Shown piece by piece: positions 7,978 to 15,864 of a DNA stretch of 64,000 nt. Within the stretch, counting starts at the first letter, position 1. The number at the start of each line of letters is the position of its first letter. The notes beneath the pieces were generated by a model. That model ran no database searches. It saw only the letters and a list, made by a program, of their open reading frames with translations, and was not told the DNA's origin. The position numbers were made by a program, and so were the translations under genes. The stretch is from assembly GCA_964637835.1 (NCBI GenBank), contig CAZWYF010000014.1:14861-78860 (forward strand), given 5' to 3'. The stretch comes from Glo-17 sp964637835 (GTDB lineage: Bacteria; Krumholzibacteriota; Krumholzibacteriia; LZORAL124-64-63).

Positions 7978-8994
7978 TCACCCCTCGCGACTGGCCGCGT
8001 CCCGCAGCGCGCGGTCGATGAGCGCGGGCAGGCCCACGCGGACCTGCTGCTCGGCCACCTTCACGGCGTGGGCGAAGGCGAGCGGCGTGCTGCGGCCGTG
8101 GCAGATGATCGAGACGCCGTCGACGCCCAGCAGGGGCGCGCCGCCGTACACCTCGTAGTTGAAGCGCTTCTTGATCACGGCGCCGAAGGTCTTCAGGCCC
8201 TGCAACTCCTCCGGCGCGAGCTGGCCGCTGCCCGCCAGGGCGCCGACGAACTGGGCCAGCCCCTCGCAGAGCTTCAGCGCGATGTTGCCGGTGAAACCAT
8301 CGGTGACCAGCACGTCGCAACCGCCCACCAGGACCTCGTTGCCCTCCACGTTGCCGGTGAAGTTCAGGCCGCTCTCGCGCAGGAGCTGGTGCGTGGCCAC
8401 GGCCAGGTCCGAGCCCTTGCTGGCCTCGCCGCCGATGTTCAGGAGCCCCACCGTGGGCGCCTCGCGGCCGAGCATGGCCTGGCAGTAGGCCGACCCCATG
8501 CGCGCGAAGCTCACGAGCATCTCCGGCGTTCCCTGCGTGTTGGCCCCGGCGTCGAGCAGGAGGGTCTCGCCGCGGACGGTGGGCACGAACGTGGCGATGG
8601 CCGGCCGCTCCGCAGCGCCCACGCGGCCGAGCAGCAGCAGGCTGGCCGCCACCTGCGCGCCGGTGGAACCGGCGGAGATGATGGCGTCCACCGCGCCCTC
8701 GCGATGATCGCGGGCCGCGCGGACGATGGGTGCGTCCGGCTTGCCGCGCACGGCGGCTGCGGGGGACTCGTCCATGGCGATGGCCTGGGTACACGCCACC
8801 GTCCTGATGGGCAGATCCGCGCCCCCGGCCTCCTCGAGCACCGGCGCGATGGCCGCGGGGTCTCCGTAGAGCACGACCTCGCACGCGCACCCCTCGCGGA
8901 GTGCGGATACCACGCCCGGGATGCTCGCGCCGGGCCCCACATCGCCGCCCATGGCGTCGACGGCCACCCGCGGTCGCCGATTCTCGCTCGTCAC
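7978..8994 (-). CDS. plsX: Phosphate acyltransferase PlsX
   Basis: Converts acyl-ACP to acyl-phosphate for phosphatidic acid synthesis, linking fatty-acid and phospholipid pathways. At 338 residues it is of normal length, with the N-terminal family motif VAVDAMGGDVGPGASIPG and conserved stretches such as STGA, TDGFTGNIALK and NIGGEASKGSD. The start is GTG 8994 with GAAGGAG about five bases upstream. The order rpmF-plsX-fabD-fabG-acpP is the classical one. Confidence 0.97.
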   Translation of the reverse strand: MTSENRRPRVAVDAMGGDVGPGASIPGVVSALREGCACEVVLYGDPAAIAPVLEEAGGADLPIRTVACTQAIAMDESPAAAVRGKPDAPIVRAARDHREGAVDAIISAGSTGAQVAASLLLLGRVGAAERPAIATFVPTVRGETLLLDAGANTQGTPEMLVSFARMGSAYCQAMLGREAPTVGLLNIGGEASKGSDLAVATHQLLRESGLNFTGNVEGNEVLVGGCDVLVTDGFTGNIALKLCEGLAQFVGALAGSGQLAPEELQGLKTFGAVIKKRFNYEVYGGAPLLGVDGVSIICHGRSTPLAFAHAVKVAEQQVRVGLPALIDRALRDAASREG

Positions 8995-9032
8995 GGGATC
9001 TCCTTCTCCCTCGCTCCAGCGGCGCCGGTCGC

Positions 9033-9212
9033 TCAGGACTCGACGACCAGGACCTCGCGCTCACCGTAGTATCCGCACTCGCGACAGACGCGATGCGGCT
9101 GACGGGGCGCCGCGCACTGCGGGCACTTGTTCTGGTCGGGCTGGCTGAGGCGCCAGTTGGCGCGGCGCTTGTCGCGGCGCTGCCGGCTGTTCTTCTTCTT
9201 GGGAACGGCCAT
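9033..9212 (-). CDS. rpmF: 50S ribosomal protein L32
   Basis: Small ribosomal protein of the zinc-ribbon type. From ATG 9212 it has 59 residues: a basic N-terminus (MAVPKKKNSRQRRDKRRANW) and four cysteines in two CxxC pairs, Cys30/Cys33 and Cys43/Cys46, so this is the zinc-binding form. The upstream part of the open frame is not coding. It is flanked by yceD and plsX as in many genomes. Confidence 0.97.
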   Translation of the reverse strand: MAVPKKKNSRQRRDKRRANWRLSQPDQNKCPQCAAPRQPHRVCRECGYYGEREVLVVES

Positions 9213-9300
9213 CTCGGTCTCCTGGTGGCGGCGTCCACGGCTCGCGCCGGGTGCGGATCCGCCGGTCGCTCCCGCCGAGCAGGCGCACCTCGCGCCGGAC

Positions 9301-9783
9301 TCAGTCGGGAAGTCCCTCCCAGCGAGGATCGACCTCGTCGTCCTCGCAGTCGCAATCACCCTCGTTGAGATCCTTGCCGCACCGGGGACACAGGCCCCGG
9401 CACTCCTCGCGACAGGTCTTCGCCTGCGGTACGGCCAGCAGCGCGGCCTCCCGCAGCGTCTCCGTCAGGTCGAGCACCCCGTCGCGCTGATGCACCACCG
9501 GGGTGTCGCCGTCATCGGTCTCCTCGCCCGCGTCGCACAGGACCACCAGTTCCACAGGAACGTCGAATCCCAGTTCGAATTCCGTCAGGCAGCGATCGCA
9601 CGCTGCCCGACCCGTGGCCTCCAGCGTGCCGCGCACCACGAAGCGACTCTCCAGGTTGTCCACCCGCAGGTCGCCGTGCAGGCGGATATCCCGGGGGCCC
9701 GTCTCGCCGAGGTCCAGCGCGAGATGGTCATCGATGGCCAGCGTACTCTGGCCGACCGCCGTCCTGTCGAGGTCCAGTCTCAT
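9301..9783 (-). CDS. yceD: DUF177 (YceD) family protein
   Basis: YceD/DUF177 protein, known from other bacteria to be linked to 23S rRNA accumulation and nearly always beside rpmF. It has 160 residues with the family Cys pattern: CDRC at about 62-65, then CREECRGLCPRCGKDLNEGD near the C-terminus, followed by CDCEDDE, which suggests a zinc site. The ATG at 9783 has no ribosome site and lies only nine bases after a candidate -10 box, so it may be translated from a leaderless message. Confidence 0.92.
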   Translation of the reverse strand: MRLDLDRTAVGQSTLAIDDHLALDLGETGPRDIRLHGDLRVDNLESRFVVRGTLEATGRAACDRCLTEFELGFDVPVELVVLCDAGEETDDGDTPVVHQRDGVLDLTETLREAALLAVPQAKTCREECRGLCPRCGKDLNEGDCDCEDDEVDPRWEGLPD

Positions 9784-9792
9784 GAGGCGGGA

Positions 9793-9821
9793 ACTCTAAT
9801 CCGCTGTCAACGCTGTGTCAA
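9793..9821 (-). promoter_or_regulatory. Sigma-70-type promoter of the yceD-rpmF-plsX-fab operon
   Basis: On the minus strand TTGACA (9816-9821) is followed after exactly 17 bases by TAGAGT (9793-9798). A second TTGACA (9805-9810) lies between them, out of spacing. Only nine bases separate the -10 box from the yceD ATG, so transcription would begin about one to five bases before the start codon. The same TTGACA-N17-TAGnGT layout occurs before the heptose kinase gene, which supports the call. Confidence 0.6.
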
Positions 9822-9825
9822 GGCG

Positions 9826-9860
9826 ACCGCCGCCCCGGTGGCGACCGGGGCGGCGGCGGT
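9826..9860 (-). terminator. GC-rich hairpin after ndk
   Basis: ACCGCCGCCCCGGT (9826-9839) pairs with the right arm starting at 9844 around a four-base loop; the right arm carries three extra bases. It lies 25 bases past the ndk stop and just before the yceD promoter, as expected for a terminator of the sucCD-ndk transcript, but no U-tract follows, so efficiency is uncertain. Confidence 0.45.
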
Positions 9861-9885
9861 GGAACGACCCCGCGAACCCGGGCGC

Positions 9886-10290
9886 TCAGCCGAAGATGAT
9901 CTTCAGCTCGCGCTCCGCATCCTCGGGATTGGCCGAACCGTGGACCGCGTTCTGGCTGAGCGAGGTCCCGTGAAGGAACCGCACCGTGCCGGTGGCGGCG
10001 TCGGCCGGGTTGGTGGCGCCGATCAGCTCGCGCAGACGCCGCACGGCATCCTCGCGCTCGAGCCGGACGCAGACCACCGGACCGCTGGTGATGTAATCCA
10101 CCAGTTCGCCGAAGAACGGCCGCTCGCGGTGCTCGGCGTAGAACTCCTCCACCGTGGGGCGATCCAGCTGGCGCGTGGCCAGCTCGAGGATCCGGAAGCC
10201 CGCCGCGTTGGCCATGGCCAGGATGGCCCCGATCTTCTGGTCCGCCGCCGCGACGATCTCGGGCTTGATCATGAAGTAAGTCTGCTGCAA
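9886..10290 (-). CDS. ndk: Nucleoside diphosphate kinase
   Basis: Transfers the gamma-phosphate of ATP to nucleoside diphosphates through a phospho-histidine. The 134-residue protein keeps the active-site set: Tyr51, Phe59, Arg87, Thr93, Arg104, Asn114 and phospho-acceptor His117 (NAVHGS). The start is TTG 10290 with AGGAG eight bases upstream; the next in-frame ATG (10272) would remove the first beta strand. It follows sucD by 20 bases, giving a small nucleotide/energy operon with succinyl-CoA synthetase. Confidence 0.95.
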   Translation of the reverse strand: MQQTYFMIKPEIVAAADQKIGAILAMANAAGFRILELATRQLDRPTVEEFYAEHRERPFFGELVDYITSGPVVCVRLEREDAVRRLRELIGATNPADAATGTVRFLHGTSLSQNAVHGSANPEDAERELKIIFG

Positions 10291-10310
10291 GTCCTTCGCT
10301 CCTGGGTTGT

Positions 10311-11183
10311 TCAGCCCATCTTGTCCTGGAGCAGCGGCACGATGTCCACCGCCCGCAGCGCCACCGGGATGCCGGCCTTCTCCAGCGCGGCTGTCTTGTC
10401 CGCCGCCGTGCCCGTGCCGCCGGTGACGATGGCGCCGGCATGGCCCATCCGCTTGCCCGGAGGCGCGGTGCGGCCGGCGATGAAGGCCACGGTGGGCAGG
10501 TCCACGTTGGCCTGCAGGTAGTCCGCCGCCCGTTCCTCGGCGTCGCCGCCGATCTCGCCGATGAGCACCAGGGCCTCGGTCTGCGGGTCGTCGGCGAAGG
10601 CCTCGACCGCGTCGAGGAAATTGGTGCCGATCACCGGGTCGCCGCCGATCCCCAGGCAGGTGCTCTGGCCCAGCCCGGCGCTGGTCAGCTGCCAGACCAC
10701 CTCGTAGGTCAGGGTGCCCGAGCGCGAGACCACGCCCACCTTGCCCTCCTTGACGATGCTGGCCGGCATGATGCCCAGCTTGGCGATGCCGGGCGCCAGC
10801 AGGCCGGGGCAGTTGGGCCCGATCAGCCGCACGCCGCGCTCCTGCAGGTAGGGCATGGCCCGGACCATGTCGATGGTGGGCACGCCCTCGGTGATGCAGC
10901 AGACCAGCTCGCAGCCCGCGTCGGCGGCCTCGAGCACGGCGCCGGCCGCGAACGGGGGCGGCACGAAGATCACCGACGTATTGGCGCCGGTCTCCTGGAC
11001 GGCGTCGGCCACCGTGTCGAACACGGGGACCCTGTCGTCGAAGCTCTGCCCACCCTTGCCCGGGGTGACCCCGGCCACCACGGGGGTGCCGTAGTCCAGC
11101 ATGCCGCGGGTATGGAAGCTGCCGTCACGACCGGTGATGCCCTGCACCACCACGCGCGTCTCATTGCTCACGAAGATCGCCAC
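10311..11183 (-). CDS. sucD: Succinyl-CoA synthetase alpha subunit
   Basis: TCA-cycle enzyme subunit carrying the phosphohistidine. It has 290 residues, with CoA-binding Rossmann motifs (VVVQGITGRDGSFHT, IGPNCPGL) and the active His248 in RMGHAGAIVTGG. The start is GTG 11183 behind GAGGAGG, 13 bases after the sucC stop. It pairs with the beta subunit encoded directly upstream. Confidence 0.97.
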   Translation of the reverse strand: MAIFVSNETRVVVQGITGRDGSFHTRGMLDYGTPVVAGVTPGKGGQSFDDRVPVFDTVADAVQETGANTSVIFVPPPFAAGAVLEAADAGCELVCCITEGVPTIDMVRAMPYLQERGVRLIGPNCPGLLAPGIAKLGIMPASIVKEGKVGVVSRSGTLTYEVVWQLTSAGLGQSTCLGIGGDPVIGTNFLDAVEAFADDPQTEALVLIGEIGGDAEERAADYLQANVDLPTVAFIAGRTAPPGKRMGHAGAIVTGGTGTAADKTAALEKAGIPVALRAVDIVPLLQDKMG

Positions 11184-11196
11184 GTCGTCTGCCTCC

Positions 11197-12339
11197 TCAC
11201 GCCGCGGTGCCCGCGAGCTCGATGGCCTTCTGCACGGCCTCGTCCATGGTGGCGGCCGGGACCAGGTCGGTCTCGGCCAGGAGCTCGCGCGCCTGTTCCT
11301 CGTTGGTGCCGGTCAGGCGCACGACGATGGGCACGGAGATCTCCATCTTCTCGGTGGCGGCGATGATGCCGCGGGCGACGTCGTCGCAACGCGTGATGCC
11401 GCCGAAGATGTTGAAGAGGATGGCCTTGACCTCCTGGTCCTCCAGGATGATCCGCAGCGCGTTGACCACCTTGTCGGGGTTGGAGCTGCCGCCGATGTCC
11501 AGGAAGTTGGCCGGCTGGCCGCCGTAGTGCTTGACCAGGTCCATGGTGGCCATGGCCAGGCCGGCGCCATTGACCAGGCAGCCCACGTCGCCCTGGAGCT
11601 TGACGAAGCTCAGGTCGGCCTCGCGCGCCTGGCGCTCGGAGGGATCCTCGGCCTCGAGGTCGCGCATGGGCTCGTAGTCGGGGTGCCGGAAGAGGGCGTT
11701 GTCATCCAGGTTGACCTTGGCGTCGATGGCCAGGCCCTTGCCCTCGGGAGTGAAGATGAACGGATTGATCTCGGCGAGGCTGGCGTCGGCCGCGAGGAAG
11801 GCCGTGTGCAGCTTCTGCAGGGCGGCTCCCAGCTGACGGGCCTTCTTCACGTCACCCTGCGCCAGCTTCAGGCCCAGGCCCAGCGCCTCGTGGTCCAGCA
11901 GGCCGTAGCGAGGGTCGATCTCGTGCTTGAGGATGGCCTCGGGGTTCTCCGCGGCCACCTGCTCGATCTCCACGCCACCCTCGGCGCTGGCCATCACCAG
12001 GACCCGGCCGCTGCGCCGGTCGACCAGCATGCCCAGGTAGTACTCCTCGGCGATGTCGGCCGCAGGCGTCACCAGCACCTTGCGCACGATGTGGCCCTTG
12101 ATGTCCATGCCCAGGATGTTCCCGGCATGGGTCTTGACGTCCTCGAGGGACTTGCAGAACTTCACCCCGCCAGCCTTGCCGCGGCCACCGGTGAGCACCT
12201 GCGCCTTGACCATCACCGGCAGGCCCAGCTGTTCGGCCAGTTCCACCGCCCGCTGCGGCGTCTCGGCCACGTCGCCCGCCGGAACGGGCAGGCCATGCGA
12301 CCGGAAGATGTCCCGGCCCTGGTATTCGTGGATGTTCAC
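11197..12339 (-). CDS. sucC: Succinyl-CoA synthetase beta subunit
   Basis: ATP-grasp subunit that binds the nucleotide and succinate. From GTG 12339 (GGAGGTG eight bases upstream) it has 380 residues, starting NIHEYQGRDIF as in the family. Conserved pieces are KAQVLTGGRGKAGGVKF (ATP-grasp), EINPFIF, and the CoA-ligase half with GCLVNGAGLAMATMD and FNIFGGITRCD. The preceding leader carries a perfect 13-bp hairpin followed by TTTT. Confidence 0.97.
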   Translation of the reverse strand: MNIHEYQGRDIFRSHGLPVPAGDVAETPQRAVELAEQLGLPVMVKAQVLTGGRGKAGGVKFCKSLEDVKTHAGNILGMDIKGHIVRKVLVTPAADIAEEYYLGMLVDRRSGRVLVMASAEGGVEIEQVAAENPEAILKHEIDPRYGLLDHEALGLGLKLAQGDVKKARQLGAALQKLHTAFLAADASLAEINPFIFTPEGKGLAIDAKVNLDDNALFRHPDYEPMRDLEAEDPSERQAREADLSFVKLQGDVGCLVNGAGLAMATMDLVKHYGGQPANFLDIGGSSNPDKVVNALRIILEDQEVKAILFNIFGGITRCDDVARGIIAATEKMEISVPIVVRLTGTNEEQARELLAETDLVPAATMDEAVQKAIELAGTAA

Positions 12340-12370
12340 CTCGTCCTCACCTCCGGTTGCTACCACCGAG

Positions 12371-12400
12371 AAAAGGTCCGGCTCCGCGCGGAGCCGGACC
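12371..12400 (-). terminator. Perfect 13-bp hairpin plus TTTT before sucC (terminator or leader attenuator)
   Basis: Bases 12375-12400 are a perfect palindrome, GGTCCGGCTCCGC and its complement, and on the minus strand it is followed by TTTT. It has terminator form for the cpgS-like gene upstream, but only 31 bases remain before the sucC start codon, too few for a separate promoter with a leader. It may therefore sit at the 5' end of the sucC message and act as an attenuator or stability hairpin. Confidence 0.6.
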
Positions 12401-12401
12401 C

Positions 12402-12430
12402 ATGGTAGACGAAAACACGAGTTCTGCCAG
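12402..12430 (-). promoter_or_regulatory. Possible sucC promoter
   Basis: CTGGCA (12425-12430) and TACCAT (12402-12407) are separated by 17 bases on the minus strand; each matches four of six consensus positions. Transcription from here would start at or just inside the palindrome at 12375-12400. This is the only plausible sigma-70-like match I see in the gap. Weak call. Confidence 0.3.
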
Positions 12431-12469
12431 AAAGGGGCCCAGGGCCCGTTTCCGGCCCCCTGACGTCGG

Positions 12470-13789
12470 TCAGTCCAGGAACCGCGCGAGCACCTGGCGC
12501 AGGTTCGGCGAGCCGATCTCCTGCAGCTCGTAGCCCACGCGCACGGTCGGCCTGTCGATCTTCACGATGCGGGTCAGATCGATGGGCGTCCCGATGACCA
12601 CGGCGTCGCACTCGCAGGCGTTGATGGTCTTCTCGAGGTCGGCCTTCTGCTCGTCGCCGTATCCCATGGCCGGCAGCAGGGTGCCGATCTCCGGGTACAG
12701 CTCGAAGGTCTCCTTGAGCTTGCCCACGGCCCAGGGACGCGGGTCCACCAGCTCGGCGGCCCCCATGCGCATGGCCGCGACCACGCCGGCGCCGTAGGTC
12801 ATCTCGCCGTGCGTCAGGGTGGGGCCGTCCTCCACCACCAGGACCTTGAGGCCCTCGAGGCTCTCCAGATCGCCGGTGATGGTCAGCGGGCTGGCGCCGT
12901 CGATGATCTTCGCATCGGGGTTCAGCTCGCGGATGTTGTCGCGCACTTCCTGGATGTCCTCGAAGGCGGCCTCGACCACCTTGTTGATCACGACCACGTC
13001 GGCGATGCGGACGTTGGTCTCGCCGGGGAAGTACTCCTTCTCGTGGCCGGGACGGTGCGGGTCGGCCACCACGATGTGCAGGTCGCTCTTGTAGAACGGC
13101 GTGTCGTTGTTGCCGCCGTCCCAGAGGATGATGTCGGCCTCCTTCTCGGCCTCGCGGAGGATGGCCTCGTAGTCGACGCCGGCATAGATGACGCCGCCGG
13201 CGGCGATGTGGGGCTCGTACTCCTCCATCTCCTCGATGGTGCACTCGTGCTTCTCGAGGTCGGCCAGCTCGGCGAACCGCTGCACCTTCTGCTTGACCAG
13301 GTCGCCGTAGGGCATGGGATGGCGGATGGCCACCACCTTCTTGCCCGCATCGCGCAGGATGCGGCAGATGGCACGGCTGGTCTGGCTCTTGCCGCAGCCG
13401 GTCCGGACGGCGCCCACGGAGATCACCGGCCTGGTGCTCTCGATCTGGGTGTCGCGCTCGCCCATCATCACGAAGTCGGCGCCGGCGGCGTTGACCCGGC
13501 TGCCCAGGCTCATGACCTGCTGGTAGCTGCGGTCGCTGTAGGCCATGATGCACATGTCGGCGCCCGTCTCGACGATCAGCTCCTCGATGCGGGACTCGTC
13601 CTCGATGCGGATGCCCTCGGGGTAGAGCTTGCCGGCGAGCTCGGCCGGGTACTTGCGGCCGTCGATGTCGGGGATCTGGGTGGCCGTGAAGGCCACCACG
13701 TCGTAGTCGTCGTTGTCGCGGAAGCGGCAGTTGAAGTCGTGGAAGTCGCGGCCGGCCGCGCCCAGGATGATGACCTTCTTCCTGCTCAT
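12470..13789 (-). CDS. Cyclic 2,3-diphosphoglycerate synthetase-like P-loop protein
   Basis: Resembles archaeal cyclic 2,3-diphosphoglycerate synthetase (CpgS); bacterial homologs are usually called GTPases and their role is not settled. From ATG 13789 (AAGGAG upstream) it has 439 residues. An N-terminal Rossmann-like part (KKVIILGAAGRDFHDFN) precedes a P-loop GAVRTGCGKSQTSRA (126-140). Further on are ILWDGGNNDTPF, VVADPHRPGHE and VVINKV, which look like switch and base-recognition segments of a P-loop NTPase. It is a cytosolic enzyme with no signal peptide. It stands alone between sucC and the heptose genes; the context does not reveal its substrate. Confidence 0.75.
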   Translation of the reverse strand: MSRKKVIILGAAGRDFHDFNCRFRDNDDYDVVAFTATQIPDIDGRKYPAELAGKLYPEGIRIEDESRIEELIVETGADMCIMAYSDRSYQQVMSLGSRVNAAGADFVMMGERDTQIESTRPVISVGAVRTGCGKSQTSRAICRILRDAGKKVVAIRHPMPYGDLVKQKVQRFAELADLEKHECTIEEMEEYEPHIAAGGVIYAGVDYEAILREAEKEADIILWDGGNNDTPFYKSDLHIVVADPHRPGHEKEYFPGETNVRIADVVVINKVVEAAFEDIQEVRDNIRELNPDAKIIDGASPLTITGDLESLEGLKVLVVEDGPTLTHGEMTYGAGVVAAMRMGAAELVDPRPWAVGKLKETFELYPEIGTLLPAMGYGDEQKADLEKTINACECDAVVIGTPIDLTRIVKIDRPTVRVGYELQEIGSPNLRQVLARFLD

Positions 13790-13847
13790 CGTTTCTCCTT
13801 CGCAGGATGCGGAATGATGAGTGTCTCGCGCCCTCCGTGAACGGCTG

Positions 13848-13877
13848 CCGTGCGGGCCGCGCAGGCCCCGCGGCACG
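13848..13877 (-). terminator. Imperfect GC hairpin after the heptose adenylyltransferase
   Basis: The minus-strand sequence between the adenylyltransferase stop (13886) and the next gene can fold GCGGGCC against GGCCCCGC around GCGCA, with a bulge. No U-run follows. It could end the heptose transcript. Confidence 0.25.
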
Positions 13878-13885
13878 GGACAGGG

Positions 13886-14377
13886 TCAGTCCAGCAGATC
13901 ACGGATGGCGTCGATGATGGCAGAGGTCGACCAACCAGCCCGCATGGGCACCCGGACCACATCGCCCCCCCAGGAACGGACCTCCCGGGCTCCGACGATG
14001 TCGGATTCCTCGTACTCGGACCCCTTGACGAGCACGTCCGGCCGCACCTGGAGGATCACCTCCAGCGGTGTTGGCGCATCGAATATGGTGACCGCCGATA
14101 CGGGCCGCAAGGCGGCGATCAGCGCCGCCCGGTGCTGCTGGGGCACCAGCGGCCGCCCGGGGCCCTTGAGCTGGCGGACGCTCGCGTCCGCATTGATGGC
14201 GACCAGCAGGCCATCCGCCTGCCGCGCGGCCTCGGCCAGGCTGAACAGATGGCCGGTGTGGACGATGTCGAAGCAGCCGTTGGTGAAGGACACGCGGCGC
14301 CCGGCCGCCCGCTCGGCCTCGCCCCACGCCGCCAGTTCGTCCGGATGCAGGACGCGGCCCAGATCCACCTCGCGCAC
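13886..14377 (-). CDS. rfaE2: D-glycero-beta-D-manno-heptose 1-phosphate adenylyltransferase
   Basis: Makes ADP-heptose from heptose 1-phosphate and ATP for the LPS inner core; corresponds to the C-terminal half of HldE (HldC-like). From GTG 14377 it has 163 residues. The nucleotidyltransferase motif HxGH is His40-His43 in TNGCFDIVHTGHLF; further family marks are LVAINADASVRQLKGPGRP, DVLVKGSEYEE and the C-terminal WSTSAIIDAIRDLL. It starts two bases after the stop of the kinase gene, with AGGAGGG overlapping that stop, so the two halves are separate proteins made in a coupled way. Confidence 0.94.
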   Translation of the reverse strand: MREVDLGRVLHPDELAAWGEAERAAGRRVSFTNGCFDIVHTGHLFSLAEAARQADGLLVAINADASVRQLKGPGRPLVPQQHRAALIAALRPVSAVTIFDAPTPLEVILQVRPDVLVKGSEYEESDIVGAREVRSWGGDVVRVPMRAGWSTSAIIDAIRDLLD

Positions 14378-14379
14378 GG

Positions 14380-15360
14380 CTAGCCCTCCTCGAGGCCCGC
14401 CGCACGGGCCAGCTGGTCGCGGCTGACCGCGACGGTGCCCACCTCGCGTACCGCCACGCCCGCCGCGTGATTGGCGAGGCCGGCGGCGGCCCGGAAGCTC
14501 GCCCCGGCGCAGAGCGCCGCGGTGTACACGGCGATCACCGTGTCGCCAGCGCCGGTGACGTCGAACACGTGGGTGGCCTCGGTGGGCAGGTGGTGCTCGA
14601 CGCCGTCGGGCTCGAAGAGCGCCATGCCGTGCTCGCCGCGGGTGATCAGGACGCAGTCGGCCTCGGTCCGGCGCCGGAGGATCCGCCCGGCGCGCGAGAG
14701 GCTCGCCCCGTCGGTGATGGGCAGGGCGCAGGCCTGCTCGGCCTCGCGCTGGTTGGGGGTCAGCGAGGTGACTCCACGATACTGGGAGAAGTCGCCCTTC
14801 TTGGGATCGACCACCACCACGCCCCCGTCGCGGCGACCCCAGGCGATCACGTCGGTGAGCACGGCGTCGGTGAGCAGGCCCTTGCCGTAGTCGCTGAGCA
14901 CGATGCCGTCGAAGGGGCCCAGTTCGCGCAGGCGGGCCAGCACGTCGGCCGCCTCGGCGTTTCCGAGGGCGCGGTCGTCCTCCATGTCCGCGCGCACCAC
15001 CTGCTGATTCTGGGCGATCACCCGCGTCTTGACGGTGGTGGGCCGGCCGGGCAGGACCACGAGGCCGTCGGCGTGCAGGCCGAGGTCGCCGACCAGGCCG
15101 CGCAGCGTGTGGGCGGTGGCATCCTGGCCGCAGACGCCCACCAGGGAGACCTCCACCCCCAGGGCCTGCAGGTTGGCCGCCACGTTGGCCGCGCCGCCGA
15201 GCTTGAGCGTTTCGCGCTCCAGGCGCACCACCGGCACCGGCGCCTCCGGGCTGATCCGGTCGCAGCGGCCCCAGAGGAAGCGGTCGACCATCAGATCGCC
15301 CAGGACCGCCAGCCGCAGGCGCGGCAGGCCGGCGAGGATCTCCTTGAACTTCTCGGTCAT
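14380..15360 (-). CDS. rfaE1: D-glycero-beta-D-manno-heptose-7-phosphate kinase
   Basis: PfkB/ribokinase-family kinase that phosphorylates heptose 7-phosphate at C1; equals the N-terminal half of HldE. It has 326 residues: LGDLMVDRFLWGRCDRISPE and KLGGAANVAANLQALG near the N-terminus, the ATP/substrate motif DVTGAGDTVIAVY near 265, and a C-terminal NHAAGVAVREVG. Heptose use implies a diderm with LPS core. The start ATG 15360 has GGAG about 14 bases upstream, and a TTGACA-N17-TAGCGT promoter lies at 15461-15489. Confidence 0.94.
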   Translation of the reverse strand: MTEKFKEILAGLPRLRLAVLGDLMVDRFLWGRCDRISPEAPVPVVRLERETLKLGGAANVAANLQALGVEVSLVGVCGQDATAHTLRGLVGDLGLHADGLVVLPGRPTTVKTRVIAQNQQVVRADMEDDRALGNAEAADVLARLRELGPFDGIVLSDYGKGLLTDAVLTDVIAWGRRDGGVVVVDPKKGDFSQYRGVTSLTPNQREAEQACALPITDGASLSRAGRILRRRTEADCVLITRGEHGMALFEPDGVEHHLPTEATHVFDVTGAGDTVIAVYTAALCAGASFRAAAGLANHAAGVAVREVGTVAVSRDQLARAAGLEEG

Positions 15361-15460
15361 GGTGTGTTTGCTTTCTCCTGCACGAATCGACCAGGGCCCG
15401 GCCGGTCTCGATCACTGGCCGGTGCCGGGAGCGGCCCCAGGAGCGGCGCCAGGCCGCGGG

Positions 15461-15489
15461 ACGCTAGCACCGGGCCCCACACCTGTCAA
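15461..15489 (-). promoter_or_regulatory. Sigma-70-type promoter of the heptose genes
   Basis: TTGACA (15484-15489) and TAGCGT (15461-15466) are separated by exactly 17 bases on the minus strand, about 100 bases before the kinase ATG. It has the same box form as the yceD promoter. It lies in the 180-base divergent region shared with the plus-strand DUF3467 gene. Confidence 0.5.
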
Positions 15490-15540
15490 ACCGCGCCCCG
15501 GCCGCCCCGGGTGGTCGTCGGCGGCGCCGAGGAGCCTCCG

Positions 15541-15864
15541 ATGTCGCAGAACAACCCCCAGCCGCCTGGCGGCAAGCAGCAGATCTCCATCGAGCTGCCG
15601 CCCGAGGTGGGCGACGGCGTCTACGCCAACCTCTCGATCATCGCCAGCAACCCCGGCGAGTTCGTGCTGGACTTCGCGCGCCTGCTGCCGGGCGTGCCCA
15701 AGGCCAAGGTCCACGCCCGGGTGATCATGACCCCGGCGGCCGCCAAGGCGCTACACAAGCACCTCGGCCAGAACATCGAGCGGTTCGAGCAGCAGCACGG
15801 GGAGATCCGTCTCAAGCCGGGCGGTCCCCAGGATCCCAACCAGATCGGGTTCCAGGCCGGCTGA
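15541..15864 (+). CDS. DUF3467 family protein
   Basis: A 107-residue cytosolic protein of the DUF3467 family, function unknown. Visible family features are ANLSIIASNPGEFVLDFARL, then KVHARVIMTPAAAKALHKHL and a C-terminal IERFEQQHGEI. The N-terminus is Gln/Pro-rich and disordered. ATG 15541 has GAGGAG seven bases upstream. It is the only gene on the plus strand that I can support: it diverges from the heptose kinase gene and converges with the lipid A acyltransferase gene. The larger frame around it is antisense to the kinase gene and not coding. Confidence 0.88.
   Translation: MSQNNPQPPGGKQQISIELPPEVGDGVYANLSIIASNPGEFVLDFARLLPGVPKAKVHARVIMTPAAAKALHKHLGQNIERFEQQHGEIRLKPGGPQDPNQIGFQAG

Noticed and set aside
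14467..15540. Extension of the DUF3467 gene toward 14467 on the plus strand
   Set aside because: The extended part is antisense to the heptose kinase gene and lacks any start with a ribosome site; ATG 15541 fits the family.
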